DNA of 64,000 nt from positions 1 through 64,000 of the forward strand of contig JAOTOL010001184.1 of NCBI GenBank assembly GCA_034440575.1, read 5' to 3'. Below are positions 60,621 to 64,000 of the stretch, in pieces. The position numbers and the translations under genes are program-made. This DNA comes from Imbricaverruca yamaguchii. Lineage: Eukaryota > Arthropoda > Thecostraca > Neoverrucidae. The notes under the pieces are model-generated. The model did no database searches. It was not told the DNA's origin and saw only the letters and a program-made list of their open reading frames with translations. Each line of letters starts with the position of its first letter. Positions within the stretch are counted from its first letter, which is position 1.

Positions 60621-61189
60621 TGATCCAACTACGAACAACCCAGCTACCTCTAAGTTATTTTGTAGTGTGCTTGTCGCTCTTGCCACCGGGGTGGTCGTAG
60701 CATACCGGGAAACCACTTCAACATCCACGGGATATCAATTCAGCGATATGGCGCTTTGGTGCGTCATGGCCCTTCACGGGACGTCAGCTGTCTTTCATCA
60801 GCACGGGATGAAAGGCTGGGAATTCACTGCGAAAAATTATACCCCACAAACGATGGAAGTGGACTGGTTGTGGTGGTCCGATTCCATACATCCCAGATTG
60901 TAGCAGTTAATCCTACCTTCGGGCGGCCCGTTCCACGTTTGCGACTTTCCAATGCCGGCTCCAATGGGCGTCCTTTTACACCGTGTGAACACTGCGCTGC
61001 CACTGCCTCGTTCGTCTGTTCTATGCTAATGCAACAGAAGGCAAGCTCACCGGGGCCCCGGGCGTCCATTTGCGATGCACATTTTCTCCTGTTAGTGGCT
61101 CATATTTCAGCAGGGAGAAAGTCCAATGTCGGGCCGCGTAATATTGATTATCGAGGCTACTTAGCGACCCGGTGGCCGCCACCATGATT
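60621..61189. other. Unique DNA, no gene recognised
   Basis: Plus-strand frames continue from the neighbouring repeat, without a recognised domain. Confidence 0.5.
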
Positions 61190-61920
61190 GGTCGCTGGGT
61201 CAGGGATGCATCAAGTCTCTGGGTCAGGGATACATCAGGGCTCTGGGTCAGGGATACATCAGGGCTCTGGATCAGGGATTCACCAGGGCTCTGGGTCAGG
61301 GATGCATCAGGGCTCTGGGTCAGGGATACATCAGGGATCTGGGTCATGGATACACCAGGGCTCTGGGTCAGGGATCCATCATGGCTCTGGGTCAGGGACG
61401 CAGCAGGGTTCTGGGTTGGGAATATGTGAAGACTCTGGATCGGGAATGCTTCAAGGCTCTGGATTGGGAATACAGCGGGCCTTCGGGATGTATAATGGGT
61501 CTGGGTCAGGGATACCACATGACTCTTGGCCAGTGTTATATCAGGACTGTGTGTGAGCGACGGATCAGGACGGTGGGTTAGGGACAGAGCAAGTCTGGAT
61601 CAGGGATGCATTAGGGCGATGAGTCAGGGCTACATTAGGGCTCCGGGTCAGGCATACATCACGGCGGTGGGTGAAGGCATAATCAGGGCTCTGGGTCAAG
61701 GATACGTCAGGGTGGTGGGTCAGGGACGCAGCAGGGTTCTGGGTTGGGATTGCATCAATAATCTGGGTCGGGGAAGCATCAAGGCTCTGGGTTATGGATA
61801 CGTCAAGGCGGTGGGTCAGGAATACGTCAGGGTGGTAGGCCAGGGACGGGTCAGGGATATTTCAGGGCGGTGGGTCAGGGATACGTCAGGGCGGTGGGTC
61901 AGGGACGCAGCAGGGTTTGG
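61190..61920. repeat. 24-bp minisatellite (about 30 units, diverging rightward)
   Basis: Left part: CTCTGGGTCAGGGATACATC plus AGGG, fairly regular. From about 61400 units vary in length and sequence (GGTGGGTCAGGGATACGTCA, GGGTTGGGAATA). The 8-codon period explains plus- and minus-strand frames rich in Gly-Ser-Gly and SLTQSPDV. The core GGGTCA is shared with the 60.4 kb repeat. Confidence 0.94.
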
Positions 61921-62714
61921 CCAGTCAGGCCAAGTCTCTGCGTCGCCACGTGCCAGCTGAATGGGGAACGTGCTTAAATACTGGCCAATGGTGCGATGCT
62001 CTTGGTTGGGATGTCTCTGTATCTGATGAATGGTTCTGATATCGAGGGTTGTTGCTAAGCAATGTCATGAGATCGTCTTTCAAAGTAGAGTTGCAGGCGT
62101 GTCCCGCCCCACGAAACGGGATGTAGGATAACGTAACGACTGGAAGAGCGTGATAATTGGAGGGGCAATCCCTCTTCCCGGTGCTAGAAGATTATTTCCA
62201 TTTTCAAGGGCAATGTCGGTTAAGCTAGGAATGTATTCATATTCGCGGATATCTCCGGAACGCTTCCCCCACCCTCCCCAGTGAAGATGCTTAAACGAAT
62301 CCGTGGGGTCATGAGGTCAGCTGTCAAACCGGAGTGGCAGGCGTGTTTCGCCCCACTAATCTGCATCCGTGTCAAGGCTGACGATTGGTCTCTTTGTGTG
62401 ACTTTAACGGTGGGAGGATCCTTATTTCACGAAGCTCGCCGGCGCAGTAAACGGACAAAAGAGCATACTCACAGGACGGCACATTGCGTAATCTCCATCG
62501 ACTCGTATGACCGGCGGGCTCCACTGAGGTAATCCACACGCTGCCTGCCCATCGACCCGTGTGACCTGCAGGCCCACTGAGGTGACCCACCCGTCGTCTG
62601 CCCATGATGGCAAGTGGAAGCGTCCAAGACACTTGTAAAGAGCCCGGTCATCCGGGCTCTTTACAAGTGACCCCAATAGGTCTGGAACGCTCCGGTGTAC
62701 CGCCGGAGCCCTCC
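61921..62714. other. Unique DNA with a diverged duplication and a perfect hairpin
   Basis: A 48-bp segment is present in two diverged copies (about 62066-62113 and 62309-62356), both ending in GCAGGCGTGT and GCCCCAC. The hairpin at 62630-62669 is listed separately. No gene recognised. Confidence 0.55.
62630..62669. other. Perfect 18-bp inverted repeat with 4-nt loop
   Basis: CACTTGTAAAGAGCCCGG, spacer TCAT, then its exact reverse complement. No T-run follows, and this is not a bacterial terminator context. It could be a small cruciform-forming element or a fold-back artefact of replication or assembly. Confidence 0.95.
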
Positions 62715-63125
62715 ATGTCCCTCACCGACGAGCTGTGCCCTCCCACCACTCCCACGTGTCACTGACTGCACGCTCTGACGTCACTAACGTCACTGAATGC
62801 ACGCGCTAACGTCACTGACTGCACGCACTAACGTCACTGATGCCGCTGTCTGCACGCGCTGACGACACTGACGTCACCGACTGCACGCGCCAACGTCACT
62901 GCCGTCGCTGACTGCACGCGCTGACGTCACTGACGTCGCCGACTATACGCTATGACGTCACTGCGTCACTGGCTGCACGCGCTAACGTCACTGACGTCGC
63001 TGACTGCACACGCTAAGTACTACGTAGCCACACTGTCACTGCCGTCGCTGACTGCACTTTGAACGCTGACGTCACTGACGTCGCCGACTATAGGCTCTGG
63101 CGTCTCTGACGTCGCTGACTGTACG
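62715..63125. repeat. Degenerate 28-32-bp repeat with CACTGACGTC core
   Basis: About thirteen imperfect units around CACTGACGTCGCTGACTGCA and CGCGCTAACGT. TGACGTCA palindromes (CRE-like) recur because of the unit sequence; this is not evidence of regulation. Confidence 0.88.
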
Positions 63126-63329
63126 CGCCGCAGCTGAGTTGGCGCGTGGCGACGGGGCCACCACCCAGCTGCTCCCAGATCAGCACGATTGGCGCCTGGC
63201 CGACATCAACTCTATCTCACTGTCCCTGTCACTGTCTATCTCACTGTCGCACAGTCACTACACGCGCCAGCGAACACGCCGGTGGCGCGCCGGCGCCGAT
63301 ATTGCCGCAGTCACGCCGGCCACGAAGCA

Positions 63330-64000
63330 CGTCGACCACGCGTCACGGATTGGTCACATTTGGTCACGAGTTGCGCTGATCACGTGTCACGATTAGTCAC
63401 GCGTCACGATTGGCTATGAGTCACTGGTGGCCATGAGTCTCAAAATGGTACGACTCACGAGTGACTGTTGGTAATTCTCACAAATCATCATGAGTCGCCA
63501 GTTTGCGTTGGTCACGAGTTACGTGTCATCACGAGTCATGAGTGTCCATGGGTCACGGGTGGACACGAATCACGAGACACGGGTCACGGATACTCACGAT
63601 ATGCGAGTAGTAGCAAGTCACGAGTAGTCGTGCGTCACGAATAGGCACGAGTCACGAGTATTCACGAGTCACGAGTAGTCACGAATCACGGATAGTCATG
63701 GGTCATGAGTTGCCAGTATACGAGTCAATAACTGTCAGCAGACACGGGTTGTCATGAGCCGCGAGTTGGTGTGGCCTGTTCACGGACTGTCACGAGTCAC
63801 GATTCGTCTCGTGTGGCGGCCAAAGCTGCCGCAATTGGTCATGGACAACGACTAGTTGTCACAAGTGGCCATCTTTCTTGAGGCTTGATGCTTGAGCCTG
63901 CATTGATCATGGGCCACGAATTACCACAAATCATGAGTGGTCACAGCTGACGATTCACGATCGAACCGTGGCTCCTGTGTTGTCACAGTCAGCAGCGTGA
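63330..64000. repeat. Degenerate short-unit GTCACGAGT repeat region
   Basis: Dense imperfect recurrence of GTCACGAGT, GTCATGAGT and GTCACGAAT at irregular 10-16-bp spacing, continuing to the window edge. No coding content. Confidence 0.85.

Noticed and set aside
62630..62669. Rho-independent terminator
   Set aside because: No U-run after the stem, and the window is eukaryotic.
62715..63125. Repeated TGACGTCA sites as a cAMP-response-element cluster
   Set aside because: The octamers are a by-product of the repeated unit CACTGACGTCGCTGAC; there is no promoter or gene next to them.

Overview
This is a eukaryotic nuclear window, most likely from an invertebrate animal. No compact gene series, operon or ribosome-binding site is visible. 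The contents are simple-sequence tracts, about thirty unrelated minisatellite arrays, tRNA-derived SINE-like sequences, and decayed transposons of animal types: a Penelope-like element with a GIY-YIG nuclease, a hAT DNA transposon and a Jockey/I-type LINE. The LINE type and the minisatellite density would fit an arthropod such as a crustacean, but I cannot assign a species.

Layout. Positions 1-3312 are one large 25-bp minisatellite with a 1215-bp higher-order duplication. Positions 5.6-12.2 kb hold a run of minisatellites (28, 40, 21, 19, about 16 and 5 bp units) and TA/AC/CT microsatellites, plus a long imperfect hairpin at 6151-6246. Positions 16.2-20.3 kb hold four minisatellites around a 5'-truncated Penelope-like element (17592-18685, minus strand). 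That element has a 12-bp target duplication, 62-bp inverted arms and a hammerhead-ribozyme-like motif. A hAT 3' end lies at 22.9-23.4 kb. A LINE of about 3.2 kb (28.7-31.9 kb, minus strand) keeps ORF1 zinc knuckles and the endonuclease but lacks reverse transcriptase. Positions 36.4-42.3 kb contain 15-, 18- and 49-bp arrays. From 47.1 to 64 kb further arrays follow at short intervals, with several CpG-rich unique segments between them.

Genes. The only sequence I would defend as part of a host protein-coding gene is a candidate signal-peptide first exon at 46470-46527 (plus strand). It follows a CpG-rich segment and ends in a good splice donor with a phase-1 junction. Nearly all long open frames elsewhere (up to about 400 codons) come from tandem repeats, often with unit lengths divisible by three, and are not genes.

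I found no convincing new multi-gene system. The observations most worth checking are the hammerhead-like motif in the Penelope remnant, the two long hairpins (6151-6246 and 62630-62669), the candidate first exon, the higher-order structure of several arrays, and the clustering of unrelated minisatellite units at 34-38 bp.
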